A stretch of 64,000 nucleotides of DNA, from the NCBI GenBank assembly GCA_040757295.1, contig JBFLXH010000002.1, positions 1 through 64,000 of the forward strand, given 5' to 3'. Shown piece after piece: positions 17,566-25,649 of this stretch. Below the pieces are notes generated by a model. The model ran no database searches and was not told the DNA's origin. It saw only the letters and a program-made list of their open reading frames with translations. Positions within the stretch are counted from its first letter, which is position 1. Each line of letters opens with the position of its first letter. The DNA comes from JAGXSE01 sp040757295 (GTDB lineage: Bacteria; Bacillota; PH28-bin88). Position numbers and translations under genes: made by a program.

Positions 17566-17605
17566 AAGGGCGCCATTGCCCTTTCTTAACTGCGCCATTG
17601 CAGTT
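17566..17605 (-). promoter_or_regulatory. Tandem hairpins with identical loops in the asnB leader
   Basis: Read on the asnB strand, two adjacent hairpins AACTGC-AATGGC-GCAGTT and AAGGGC-AATGGC-GCCCTT share the same 6-nt loop AATGGC while their 6-bp stems differ, about 80-120 nt ahead of the asnB start. Identical loops on unlike stems suggest a binding site for a protein or ligand in the RNA. A third hairpin (AGCAG/CTGCT) follows. The rest of 17484-17828 holds nothing else I can name. Confidence 0.5.
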
Positions 17606-17828
17606 TTTCTTTTCAGTTTTCGGATTATTGTACGCGGGATAGCGCCAGCGGGTGCTTGTTAAGAGGAAAAAATTAATTGCCTTTATTGGGCTTTTTGGGG
17701 GACCTCCCCTTTTGCTTTGATGGACGGCAGCAGAATATTTTTCCCAATCAGGCAGGAGACCCAGGGGTAACGAGCGAATAAACATCTTAGATTGTGCCCA
17801 GGTTCACAAGGATAGGGGAGGGTACGGG

Positions 17829-20132
17829 TTGGGGGTAGTCAGCACCCTGGAAGGACGGTGCCGCAAGTGTTATTCCTGTGTGCGCCATTGTCCAGCTAAA
17901 GCAATTAAGGTAGAGAACGATCAGGCCAGGATCATACCCGAACTCTGCATTGCCTGCGGTCATTGTGTCACGGTATGTTCCCAAAAGGCGAAATATGTCC
18001 ATCGGGAAATCGACCAGGTAAGAGGCTTTCTGGCCGGTGGCCGGGCGGTTGCCTGCCTGGCTCCTGCCTTTGTTGCCGAGTTTTATCCCCATGCTTTGTC
18101 TCTGGTTTCGGGCCTGAAGCGAATGGGTTTCACCCAGGTTCATGAGGTGGCTTTCGGCGCCTGTCTAGTCACGGAAGCCTATCAAGAGCTGCTGGCATCC
18201 CGGGAGCGTAGAGGTTTAATCAGCACTGCTTGTCCAGCCGTCATCAACCTAGTGCAAAAGCATTACCCGGAGCTGCTCCACCGGCTGGCTCCAATCGTGT
18301 CTCCAATGATTGCCACCGGGCGCTGGATAAAAAAGCATTACGGCCGTCATACAAAAGTCGTATTTATCGGTCCCTGTGTGGCCAAAAAAGAAGAAGCCCG
18401 GGACCTTAATGTAACAGGGGCAGTCGATGCTGTGTTGACATTCGGGGAACTCCGGTTGATGCTGGCCGAATATGGTCTTGAACTGGCCAAACTTCTTCCT
18501 TCTAGAGTAGATAGTCCCATGCCCGGCATGGGACAGGTCTATCCTTTGCCTGGCGGGCTGTTGAAAAGTGCGGCCCTGTCAGCTGATATTCTTTCTAATG
18601 AAATTGTCAGCTTGTCAGGGAAGCATGCCTGCCTCGATTATTTGGAAGGGTTAAAAGCTGGCTACTATCAACCTGAATTTATCGATATGCTGTTTTGCGA
18701 TGGCTGCATCGCCGGTCCGTTGATGGAGACAGACCTGCCTCACTACACCAGGCAAAAGGTCATCGCTGATTACTGGCGTTTAGAGGATAAAGAGACTTTG
18801 GGCAATGAAGCTGTCCCAAAGGCTGAACTTAATCTTGGCCGGTGTTTTATAGACCAGAGCTCACGCCGGCCTGTTCCGACGGAGCAGCAGGTGAGGGAAG
18901 TCCTGCTGGAATTGGATAAAGTACGACCAGAAGACGAACTCAATTGTGGCGCTTGCGGCTACAATACTTGCAGGGAAAAAGCGGTGGCGGTGTTTCAAGG
19001 TCTGGCGGAAAACCGCATGTGCCTCCCATATCTGGTGAACCAGCTGGAAAAGAGCAACCGGGAACTGGTTTATCTGAAAGACTACAATAAGAATATTGTT
19101 GAGAGCATTGTTGAGGGGATCATTGTCATTAATCGCCAGGGAATCGTTACTACATTTAATGATAGCCGGCGGCAGGTGACCGACCGCCCAGCTGCCGAAG
19201 TTGTTGGGAGAGCCTTGTTTCAAGCCGTCCCCTATCTGGACACAAAGGAGGTAGGCCAATTGCTGAGCCAGGTGCTGGACCAGGGTCGGCCCACCCCTCT
19301 AGAAGGACTCCGGCTGCGGGTGAAAGAAAAAACTCTGGTAGTTAATATCAAGGGATACCCTTTGCGGGACGAAAAAATTGGAGTTTACGGTGCAGTACTA
19401 ATTTTTGAAGATATTACCGAGAAAAAAAAGCTGGAAATGCAGCTAATCGAGGCGAACCGGCTTGCTTCTATCGGCCGGTTGGCTGCTGGCATTGCCCACG
19501 AAATAAATAACCCCCTGACCTTAATTTCCGGGTATGCCGAACTGCTTCACCGGGAGACGGCTGAGGATTCTCCGGCAGCAGGATGGACAAAAGTTATTAC
19601 CGAGGAGGTTGACCGGATCGCCGTTATTGTCCGGGATCTTTTGGATTTTGCCCGGCCAAGCCCACAGCAGCTCACATCCTGCAATATTAATGAAGTCGTG
19701 AATCATACATTGACCCTTGTAGCCAACCAGCTGCAGAAGAGGGAAGTGGAGTTGGAGAAATCTTTTGCGCCGGGGCTTCCCGAAGTGCTGGTAAACCCCA
19801 ATGAGCTGGGGCAAGTATTTCTAAATATAATTCTCAATGCCTGTCATGCTATGCCTGAAGGGGGAAGGCTTCGGGTCTCTACTCGGACAGTGGAATACCG
19901 CCAGTCCCGGGGAGTTCAGGTGGAATTCGCAGATTCAGGCTGTGGCATCAAAGAAGAATATATTCAGTACATTTTTGACCCATTCTTTACTACCAAAGAG
20001 CTAGGAGAGGGTACCGGACTCGGGCTTTCCGTAAGCTACGGCATCATTAAAAAATATGAAGGTACGATTGAGGTGTCAACTGAATATGGCAAGGGCAGCA
20101 GTTTCTTTATAACCTTGCCTGCTATAGATTAG
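17829..20132 (+). CDS. Hydrogenase-like sensor histidine kinase ([FeFe] hydrogenase C-terminal domain + PAS + kinase)
   Basis: This 767-residue cytosolic protein has these domains in order: two 4Fe-4S ferredoxin motifs (CRKCYSCVRHC, CIACGHCVTVC), an [FeFe]-hydrogenase large-subunit domain (about 70-330), a four-Cys Fe-S segment (CGACGYNTC...C, about 375-400), PAS (about 415-530), HisKA with H-box AHEINNPL (His 557) and HATPase (GTGLGLSVSYG). The H-cluster motifs are altered: TACP for TSCCP (proton-relay Cys to Ala), GPCVAKKEE, and FCDGCIAGP with CxxC instead of CxxxC. This is the layout of sensory (group C-type) hydrogenases, likely H2 or redox sensing rather than catalysis. The start is TTG with GGGGAGGG before it. 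The response regulator follows directly. Confidence 0.9.
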   Translation: MGVVSTLEGRCRKCYSCVRHCPAKAIKVENDQARIIPELCIACGHCVTVCSQKAKYVHREIDQVRGFLAGGRAVACLAPAFVAEFYPHALSLVSGLKRMGFTQVHEVAFGACLVTEAYQELLASRERRGLISTACPAVINLVQKHYPELLHRLAPIVSPMIATGRWIKKHYGRHTKVVFIGPCVAKKEEARDLNVTGAVDAVLTFGELRLMLAEYGLELAKLLPSRVDSPMPGMGQVYPLPGGLLKSAALSADILSNEIVSLSGKHACLDYLEGLKAGYYQPEFIDMLFCDGCIAGPLMETDLPHYTRQKVIADYWRLEDKETLGNEAVPKAELNLGRCFIDQSSRRPVPTEQQVREVLLELDKVRPEDELNCGACGYNTCREKAVAVFQGLAENRMCLPYLVNQLEKSNRELVYLKDYNKNIVESIVEGIIVINRQGIVTTFNDSRRQVTDRPAAEVVGRALFQAVPYLDTKEVGQLLSQVLDQGRPTPLEGLRLRVKEKTLVVNIKGYPLRDEKIGVYGAVLIFEDITEKKKLEMQLIEANRLASIGRLAAGIAHEINNPLTLISGYAELLHRETAEDSPAAGWTKVITEEVDRIAVIVRDLLDFARPSPQQLTSCNINEVVNHTLTLVANQLQKREVELEKSFAPGLPEVLVNPNELGQVFLNIILNACHAMPEGGRLRVSTRTVEYRQSRGVQVEFADSGCGIKEEYIQYIFDPFFTTKELGEGTGLGLSVSYGIIKKYEGTIEVSTEYGKGSSFFITLPAID

Positions 20133-20144
20133 GGGGTGGGCTGT

Positions 20145-21512
20145 GTGGACAAAATTCTGGTTGTAGATGACGAGTCAAAGGTGTGCCAGTTCTTGGTAGA
20201 TATTCTGTCCCGGCAGGGATATAGGGTAGAGGGAGTTAATTCCTCTAAACAGGCCTTGGAAATGCTAAAGCATGACAGTTATGACCTTTTGCTTACTGAT
20301 TTAATGATGCCGGAGATGAACGGACTTCAGCTTTTGGAGCGGGCTAAAGAAGAGGATCCGGACCTGGCCGTTGTCATGATAACTGGTTACTCCACTGTAG
20401 AGACCGCTGTGGAAGCTATGAAAAAAGGGGCTCTTGATTATTTAGCTAAGCCGTTTAAAATTGAGGAAATAAAAATTGTAGTGGAAAAGGCCTTGCAGCA
20501 TAAAAGCCTGATGGCGGAAAACCGGCGTCTGCGCCAGGAATTAAAAAATGCCAAGGGCGGTTTGCCTTTGATAATCGGCGCCAGCCCGGCAATGCAGAGA
20601 ATTTACCGGATAATCGATAAAGTAGCCAATACAGACAGTACGGTCTTAATTAGGGGGGAAAACGGCACAGGGAAGGAACTGGTTGCCAGAACTCTGCATT
20701 TAAAAAGCGGACGTTCTTCCAAGGCTTATGTCAGCATTAATTGCGCTGCTTTGCCAGAAAACCTGCTGGAAAGTGAACTGTTTGGCCATGCCCGGGGTTC
20801 GTTTACAGGAGCTGTTCAGGCTAAGAAGGGCTTATTTGAGGAGGCGGATGGGGGTACTATTTTCCTCGACGAAATCGGTGATATTAGTCCCGGGTTGCAG
20901 GTAAAGCTCTTGCGGGTCTTGCAGGAGCAGGAGTTTCTTCGGGTAGGAGAGACCAGAGTCAGAAAGATTAATGTGCGGGTTCTCGCTGCCACAAACCGGG
21001 ACTTGGAGGCTGCTATCGCCCAAGGAAGTTTCCGACCCGAGCTATTTTACAGGTTAAATGTAATCAGTATAATAATGCCGCCTCTCCGTGAGCGGGAGGG
21101 TGATCTGCCTTTGCTGGCGGAACACTTCCTCCAAAAATATTGCCAGAAAATAGGCCGACCTAAGCTAAGCCTTTCACCGGCTGCCGTAAAGGTGTTATGT
21201 GATTATTCCTGGCCGGGCAATGTCCGTGAACTGGAAAATATCATCGAAAGAATAGTCATCCTTGCCGAAGGCGATATTATCAGACCTGAGGAACTCCCTA
21301 GAGAACTCCATTCCTGCAAAATAGGAGCGGCGGGGGCAACCCTGTTCACCGGCGGATTTCAGCAGCAAGTGGCCCAGTTTCAGCGCCATTTAATTCTTCA
21401 GGCCCTGGCGGAAGTTGGTGGAGTGCAGTCTAGGGCCGCCCAGTTATTAGGTTTAAAAAAAACAACCTTGAATGAAATGATGAAAAGACTAGATTTGTAC
21501 AGGCAGGATTGA
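20145..21512 (+). CDS. NtrC-family sigma-54-dependent response regulator
   Basis: This protein has about 455 residues with a receiver domain (ILVVDDE, phospho-Asp in LLTDLMMPEMNG), an AAA+ sigma-54 activation domain (GENGTGKELVA, Walker B GGTIFLDEIGDI, Arg-finger region) and a C-terminal Fis-type HTH (AAQLLGLKKTTLNEMM). The sigma-54 contact loop reads GSFTGA rather than GAFTGA, a variant seen in other members. GTG at 20145 with AGGGGGTGGG before it is the likely start; the frame is open from 20136. It is the obvious partner of the hydrogenase-like kinase 12 nt upstream, and its target is probably the sigma-54 promoter at 22294. Confidence 0.93.
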   Translation: MDKILVVDDESKVCQFLVDILSRQGYRVEGVNSSKQALEMLKHDSYDLLLTDLMMPEMNGLQLLERAKEEDPDLAVVMITGYSTVETAVEAMKKGALDYLAKPFKIEEIKIVVEKALQHKSLMAENRRLRQELKNAKGGLPLIIGASPAMQRIYRIIDKVANTDSTVLIRGENGTGKELVARTLHLKSGRSSKAYVSINCAALPENLLESELFGHARGSFTGAVQAKKGLFEEADGGTIFLDEIGDISPGLQVKLLRVLQEQEFLRVGETRVRKINVRVLAATNRDLEAAIAQGSFRPELFYRLNVISIIMPPLREREGDLPLLAEHFLQKYCQKIGRPKLSLSPAAVKVLCDYSWPGNVRELENIIERIVILAEGDIIRPEELPRELHSCKIGAAGATLFTGGFQQQVAQFQRHLILQALAEVGGVQSRAAQLLGLKKTTLNEMMKRLDLYRQD

Positions 21513-21528
21513 AAAGTCCTCCCAGTTT

Positions 21529-22065
21529 CTATACTGCCGGGGCCTTTTTCTGGCCTTTATTTTTCCACCACTGGAGAAAAGAGGCGAGAACTAGACCAAA
21601 CAAGATGCCAGCCAAAAAACCGATTAGGGTTCGCATGTGGACTCCGTATTCACTATTAAAGATGCTTATATCTCTTTCCAGTTGAGCGATTTTTTCTCTG
21701 GCCTGCTGCAGGGCCATTTCTTTTTCCGCCAGCTTTGTTTCAAAGTTTTGGACTTGGTCCCCGGCTCGTTCAACCTCTTTTTTCAGCCTGGTTTCATAAG
21801 TTTCTGTAAGCTTTTGGACCCGGTTGTCTCCTTCTTCCACCCGGCTAATCAGGTATTCAAACTGTTTGTTGATAATCATTAGGGCCATCTGCATTTCCCC
21901 TAGTTTTTCCCACTGTAAGTCCCTGTTGTTAGTCAAGGGCCTTACTTCTTGCTTTGGACTGCTTTCTGCCGGTTGGGCTCCCTGGGATTCTTCTTGGGCG
22001 GGTAAAGAGGGCGAGAAGATTAATAGCCCAAATGAGAAAAGAATAATTAATAACTTTTTAGCCAT
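21529..22065 (-). CDS. Exported coiled-coil protein with C-terminal membrane anchor
   Basis: This protein of about 178 residues has an N-terminal signal segment (KKLLIILFSFGLLIFSPSLPA), a polar linker, a long heptad-rich coiled coil (about 50-140) and a C-terminal transmembrane helix (TLIGFLAGILFGLVLASFL) followed by a basic tail. The family is not recognised. The ATG at 22065 has AAAGGGTG before it; a GTG at 22074 is in frame. It is convergent with the response regulator and ends 16 nt from it. Confidence 0.7.
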   Translation of the reverse strand: MAKKLLIILFSFGLLIFSPSLPAQEESQGAQPAESSPKQEVRPLTNNRDLQWEKLGEMQMALMIINKQFEYLISRVEEGDNRVQKLTETYETRLKKEVERAGDQVQNFETKLAEKEMALQQAREKIAQLERDISIFNSEYGVHMRTLIGFLAGILFGLVLASFLQWWKNKGQKKAPAV

Positions 22066-22161
22066 GCTTGTCACCCTTTCATAATAGGGATTTTATAAAT
22101 TTATAAAAAAATCTTTCCATATTAACGGTAAAAATCCTCCAATACCGGCAACATCCAAAAT

Positions 22162-22177
22162 AATGGATATGTCCATT
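22162..22177 (+). promoter_or_regulatory. Palindromic upstream activator site candidate
   Basis: AATGGATATGTCCATT is an inverted repeat (AATGGA / TCCATT, 4-nt spacer) centred about 130 bp before the sigma-54 promoter. A further AATGGA half-site lies near 22206. Position and symmetry fit an NtrC-type enhancer, most simply for the activator at 20145. Confidence 0.5.
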
Positions 22178-22293
22178 GTTTCGTACATTGGGGGCAGATT
22201 TTTTCAATGGAGGGCCTGGTTATTAGAATAAGACCCCCTTGGTATTGCAAGGTTTAACGCCTTTCCTTTTTATTTTCTTCTTATTCTCATGAG

Positions 22294-22310
22294 CTGGCAT
22301 GATTATTGCT
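22294..22310 (+). promoter_or_regulatory. Sigma-54 promoter (-24/-12)
   Basis: CTGGCATGATTATTGCT matches the -24/-12 consensus (TGGCAC-N5-TTGCT) with the required GG-N10-GC spacing. It lies about 70 bp before the small coiled-coil gene at 22378 and close to an NtrC-type activator gene. Confidence 0.8.
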
Positions 22311-22377
22311 ACTATATCAGGTTGAAAGTGAATTAGTTCACATAGCCTCTAGTTCGGGCAAGAAGGAGGTGTGTGCA

Positions 22378-22581
22378 TTGAAAAACGACCTGCTAAAACT
22401 GGAAAAAAGGCGCAGCATGCTGTTGGATCGATGGCTTGAAGCTGAGACTGACGAAAAAAAAGATTTGCTGGCTGAACTGATTGATATTGACGAAAGACTG
22501 GCAAAGAAAAAGACTGAGAAGGTGGCCCGGTTTCCAGTAGTTGCCCGTTATCCTTTTCGGTCCCAGCCTTTTTGGTATTAA
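22378..22581 (+). CDS. Small charged coiled-coil protein under a sigma-54 promoter
   Basis: This 67-residue protein starts at TTG 22378, seven bases after a perfect AAGGAGGT; a longer frame back to 22306 runs into the promoter and is unlikely. It is Lys/Glu/Leu rich and helical (LLKLEKRRSMLLDRWLEAE), ending in an aromatic tail FRSQPFWY. No family is recognised. It lies alone between the sigma-54 promoter and a terminator at 22630, so a transcript of about 350 nt encoding only this protein is expected. Confidence 0.65.
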   Translation: MKNDLLKLEKRRSMLLDRWLEAETDEKKDLLAELIDIDERLAKKKTEKVARFPVVARYPFRSQPFWY

Positions 22582-22629
22582 CTTGTCCTGATCCAGGGGG
22601 TAGCTTAGATAATTGCTATAGAAGCCGGC

Positions 22630-22671
22630 AGCCGTTCTTCTTGCAAAAAGAACGGCTAGCAGGCTTTTTTC
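22630..22671 (+). terminator. Rho-independent terminator
   Basis: Perfect stem AGCCGTTCTT / AAGAACGGCT with an 8-nt loop, followed closely by a run of six T. It ends the sigma-54 transcript before the hydrogenase operon. Confidence 0.85.
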
Positions 22672-22880
22672 TGCAAAAAAATTTTGGACATAGCAGGATA
22701 TTTTGGGTTCATGTCAAACCTATTTCATTGAAGAAAACAATGAAGAAAACAATGGAGGAATTAATTCTGTTAATGATGGGCGAAAAGCAAGACTAGGCGG
22801 GTATCCGCATATAATATATCGAAATATATCGAAAAGGGAATGGAGTAGTTCATTTTTTAACTTGTTTAAGTACTTGTAAT

Positions 22881-22896
22881 CACAATCACTCTTGTG
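22881..22896 (+). promoter_or_regulatory. Possible operator in the hydrogenase operon leader
   Basis: CACAA-TCACTC-TTGTG is an inverted repeat about 105 bp before the DRTGG gene. Its shape recalls CRP/FNR-like sites but the match is short. No clear -35/-10 pair was found in 22672-22999, which is otherwise AT-rich and without a gene. Confidence 0.3.
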
Positions 22897-22999
22897 TGTC
22901 GGAAATTTTGGCCGAAAACGTCCAAATTATTGTATTGACTTATGAGCTAGTATTCACTTTCACTCTCTTTTGACAGCTGTTGCGAAAGGAGATATAGTA

Positions 23000-23341
23000 A
23001 TGAATTTGGCTGAGATCCAAAAAATTCTGGAGGCGAAAGTGATCTGGGGAGAGGACCTGGAAAAGAGGGAAGTATTAACCGGCTTTGGCTGCGATTTAAT
23101 GAGTGACTGCCTGGCTTACGCCAAACCGAAAGGTTTGATGTTGACAGGGTTATGTAATTCCCAGGTTATTAGAACGGCTGAGATATTAGATGTGCAGGGG
23201 ATTGTCTTTGTGCGGGGTAAACAACCGGACCAAGAGATGGTTGATATGGCGAGACAAAAAGGCATCCCTCTCTTAAGTACAAATAAATTGATGTTTGACA
23301 GTTGTGGCCTGCTGTTTGTAGCGGGCCTGCAGGGGGGGTAA
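23000..23341 (+). CDS. DRTGG-domain protein
   Basis: This 113-residue protein starts at ATG 23000 after GAAAGGAG. It consists of one DRTGG domain (CDLMSDCLAYAKPKGLMLTG; IVFVRGKQPD), a fold of unknown ligand also found in phosphotransacetylases and CBS proteins. The same domain forms the C-terminus of the hydrogenase-like protein at 23954 (SDLLSDAMANAKEG). It heads the hydrogenase operon and ends 2 nt before the ATPase gene. The function is unknown; nucleotide or ligand sensing is a guess. Confidence 0.85.
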   Translation: MNLAEIQKILEAKVIWGEDLEKREVLTGFGCDLMSDCLAYAKPKGLMLTGLCNSQVIRTAEILDVQGIVFVRGKQPDQEMVDMARQKGIPLLSTNKLMFDSCGLLFVAGLQGG

Positions 23342-23343
23342 GG

Positions 23344-23811
23344 ATGCACCAACAACCCGGCTCTGATGGCTATGTATTAGAAATTCCTGTTAAAAGCATG
23401 GACTTCAAGGCTGCCGGCGAAGGTGCGAGTCGAATCAAGCAGACTCTGAAAAAAATCGGTTTTGCTCCCGAGGTCGTCAGGAGAGCTGCTATTGCCGCCT
23501 ATGAGGCAGAGATGAATATTGTGATTCATACCCATGGCGGAGTTTTGGAAGCCCGGTTTTATCCGGATAAGGTTGAGTTAGCAGCTAGAGACAAGGGACC
23601 CGGAATTCCCGACATTTCTCTCGCAATGCAAGAAGGTTTCTCCACCGCACCCCAACGGGTAAGGGAAATGGGGTTTGGTGCCGGGATGGGTCTGCCGAAT
23701 ATTAAGAAATGTGTCGATCACCTGGCTATTGAGACAGAAATCGGGAAGGGTACTCTGGTTAGAATGGTTATTTTTAACAGGAGTGAAGGGAAGGATTTAA
23801 CTGGGTCTTAG
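23344..23811 (+). CDS. Anti-sigma-factor-type ATP-binding protein (HATPase)
   Basis: This 155-residue protein has the GHKL/HATPase fold of SpoIIAB/RsbW proteins: N-box helix (AAYEAEMNIVIHTHGG), G1 (ARDKGPGIPD) and G2 (GFGAGMGLPNIKK). There is no His-box, so it is not a full kinase. ATG 23344 follows GGGGGGGTAAGG. The 3' end of the gene (the last codons and the stop) is also the 5' arm of repeat copy 2. It probably works with the DRTGG and hydrogenase-like proteins in a signalling set. Confidence 0.85.
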   Translation: MHQQPGSDGYVLEIPVKSMDFKAAGEGASRIKQTLKKIGFAPEVVRRAAIAAYEAEMNIVIHTHGGVLEARFYPDKVELAARDKGPGIPDISLAMQEGFSTAPQRVREMGFGAGMGLPNIKKCVDHLAIETEIGKGTLVRMVIFNRSEGKDLTGS

Positions 23812-23934
23812 CTTTAGCGGGGGGATTGCTGCACCCGCTGAAGCTTAGAGCCAGTTAATACAGGGGCGTAGCCGCTCTTAGACCGCCGCTCGAAAAAGCG
23901 GGGGTATTAGAGCGGGTAGCCATCTGTGATAAAG
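23791..23934 (+). repeat. Structured repeat element, copy 2
   Basis: This copy is complete: GGATTTAACTGGGTCTT, hairpin GCTTTAGCGGG/CCCGCTGAAGC (with a U-G pair where other copies have C-G), TTAGAGCCAGTTAATACA, GGCGTAGCCGCTCTTA, variable hairpin CCGCT/AGCGG, and AGAGCGGGTAGCCATCTGTGATAAAG. AACTGG pairs with CCAGTT around the first hairpin, while AGAGC can instead pair with the downstream GCTCT, so two folds compete. It begins inside the upstream gene and ends 20 nt before the GTG of the hydrogenase-like gene. Confidence 0.75.
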
Positions 23935-23953
23935 GCCGGAAAGGGGATTGGCC

Positions 23954-25645
23954 GTGAACCGCTATTTCCATTCGGTTACTCTGGACAGTGAAAAATGCAG
24001 GGGGTGTACTAACTGTATCAAACAATGCCCTACTGAGGCCATCAGGGTGCGGGATGGTAAAGCCCGGATTATTGAAGAGCGCTGTATAGATTGCGGCGAG
24101 TGCATCCGCATTTGTCCCAATCACGCCAAAATTGTGGTCACTGACAGCCTGGAAAAACTGCAGGAGTTTGAATATACCATTGCTCTGCCAGCCCCTGCTT
24201 TATTTGGCCAGTTTAAACCTGAGATAGAACCTGCCATGATCCTCGGAGCCTTGTTGCGGATTGGCTTTAACAGGGTTTTTGAGGTAGCGGTAGGCGCCGA
24301 GTTAATTACCCAAGCTATCCGTAGTGAAATTTTTCTTAGTAGAGAAAAAAAACCCTTAATTTCTTCTGCTTGTCCGGCAGTGGTCCGGTTAATGCAGGTC
24401 AGGTTCCCGGGCTTACTTTCTCATGTTATTCCGGTGAAAGCGCCAATGGAAGTATCTGCTAAGATGGCCAAGGAAGCGGTTAGGCGGGAATTGGGCCTGC
24501 CGCTTTCCAAGATAGGCGCTTTTTTCGTCACCCCTTGCCCTGCTAAAGTAACTGCCGTTAAACAGCCTGTAGGCGATGATTATAGTTGGGTTGACGGGGT
24601 TTTCAGCATGTCTGCTCTTTATGGGGAGTTGCGGCAGCATGCCAAGCCTCAGAATGCTGATACAAGCCTGCACCAGGCAACAGGTGCAGGTATGGGATGG
24701 GGTAGGGCAGGCGGCGAGAATGTAGCGATTGGAACCGGTTCTCTTCTCTCGGTAGATGGAATTCACAGTGTGGTGGCGGTTTTAGAGGAATTGGAAAAAG
24801 GCGGAATGGGAGAGATCGACTATGTTGAGGCCCAGGCCTGCGTGGGGGGCTGCATCGGCGGCCCGTTGGTAGTGCAAAACCCCTTTATGTCCCGGGTTCT
24901 GATCAGAAAAATGGCCGAGAAATACAGTCAAAAGCCCCCGTTGGTCTCAGCGGAGCAAACGGCAAATATGGTTGCCGGGGGTCATTTCGCCATCAGTAAA
25001 AGCATCCGGCCGCGCCCCGTAATGCAGTTGGATGAAGATATCGGCCGGGCTCTCTCAAAGATGGCCTTGTTGGAACAAACCTTACAGCAACTGCCGGGTC
25101 TTGACTGTGGTTCTTGCGGCTCACCCAACTGCCGGGCCTTAGCCGAGGATATTGTCAGGGGGTTTGCCTTCGAGTCCGACTGTATCTTTAAGCTGAGAGA
25201 ACGGGTTAGATCCTTGGCAGAGGAGATGGTGGAACTGGCCCAAAAAGTGCCCCCGGCCATGGGCAGGCTGCAGCCGGCTGGGCGGGAGGAGAGGAGAGAA
25301 AAATTGCATTTGAGTGAAGTGGTTGAAGTCCTTGACGCCATCGTTCATGGGGAGCCCGTTGTCCTAGAGCGGCAGGTTACTGGCGCCTATTGTTCAGACC
25401 TCCTGAGTGACGCCATGGCCAATGCCAAAGAAGGGAACCTATGGTTTACTATTCAAACCCATCCCAACGTGGTGGCGGTAGCCAGCTTGCTAAACCTGGC
25501 TGCTGTGGTGATTACTGGAGGAAGAGAACCGGATCCGGAGACCTTGGCCAAGGCAAAACAGGAAAAGGTTGCCGTGCTTGCAACAAAGGCCAGGTCCTTT
25601 GAAGCAGCTGGCAAGATTTATGGCTACCTGAATGAAAGGAAATAG
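23954..25645 (+). CDS. Hydrogenase-like Fe-S protein with C-terminal DRTGG domain
   Basis: This protein has about 563 residues: two 4Fe-4S motifs (CRGCTNCIKQC, CIDCGECIRIC), an [FeFe]-hydrogenase-type domain (about 70-360), a four-Cys Fe-S segment (CGSCGSPNC...C, about 385-410) and a DRTGG domain (about 460-560). The H-cluster motifs read SACP, TPCPAK and ACVGGCIGGP. The four cluster-ligand Cys positions are kept, but the proton-relay Cys is Ala. The front half resembles the sensor kinase at 17829, but DRTGG replaces PAS and kinase. The GTG at 23954 fits GAAAGGGG better than TTG 23948. Probably a redox/H2 sensor or assembly factor; not a normal hydrogenase. Confidence 0.88.
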   Translation: MNRYFHSVTLDSEKCRGCTNCIKQCPTEAIRVRDGKARIIEERCIDCGECIRICPNHAKIVVTDSLEKLQEFEYTIALPAPALFGQFKPEIEPAMILGALLRIGFNRVFEVAVGAELITQAIRSEIFLSREKKPLISSACPAVVRLMQVRFPGLLSHVIPVKAPMEVSAKMAKEAVRRELGLPLSKIGAFFVTPCPAKVTAVKQPVGDDYSWVDGVFSMSALYGELRQHAKPQNADTSLHQATGAGMGWGRAGGENVAIGTGSLLSVDGIHSVVAVLEELEKGGMGEIDYVEAQACVGGCIGGPLVVQNPFMSRVLIRKMAEKYSQKPPLVSAEQTANMVAGGHFAISKSIRPRPVMQLDEDIGRALSKMALLEQTLQQLPGLDCGSCGSPNCRALAEDIVRGFAFESDCIFKLRERVRSLAEEMVELAQKVPPAMGRLQPAGREERREKLHLSEVVEVLDAIVHGEPVVLERQVTGAYCSDLLSDAMANAKEGNLWFTIQTHPNVVAVASLLNLAAVVITGGREPDPETLAKAKQEKVAVLATKARSFEAAGKIYGYLNERK

Positions 25646-25649
25646 GGTA

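Noticed and set aside
17484..17828. T-box leader for asnB
   Set aside because: No T-box consensus (AGGGTGGNACCGCG) is found on the asnB strand; only small hairpins are present.
22572..22796. 74-residue open frame downstream of the small coiled-coil gene
   Set aside because: It runs straight through a strong terminator hairpin (22630-22671), has no ribosome binding site, and its composition shows no protein-like pattern.
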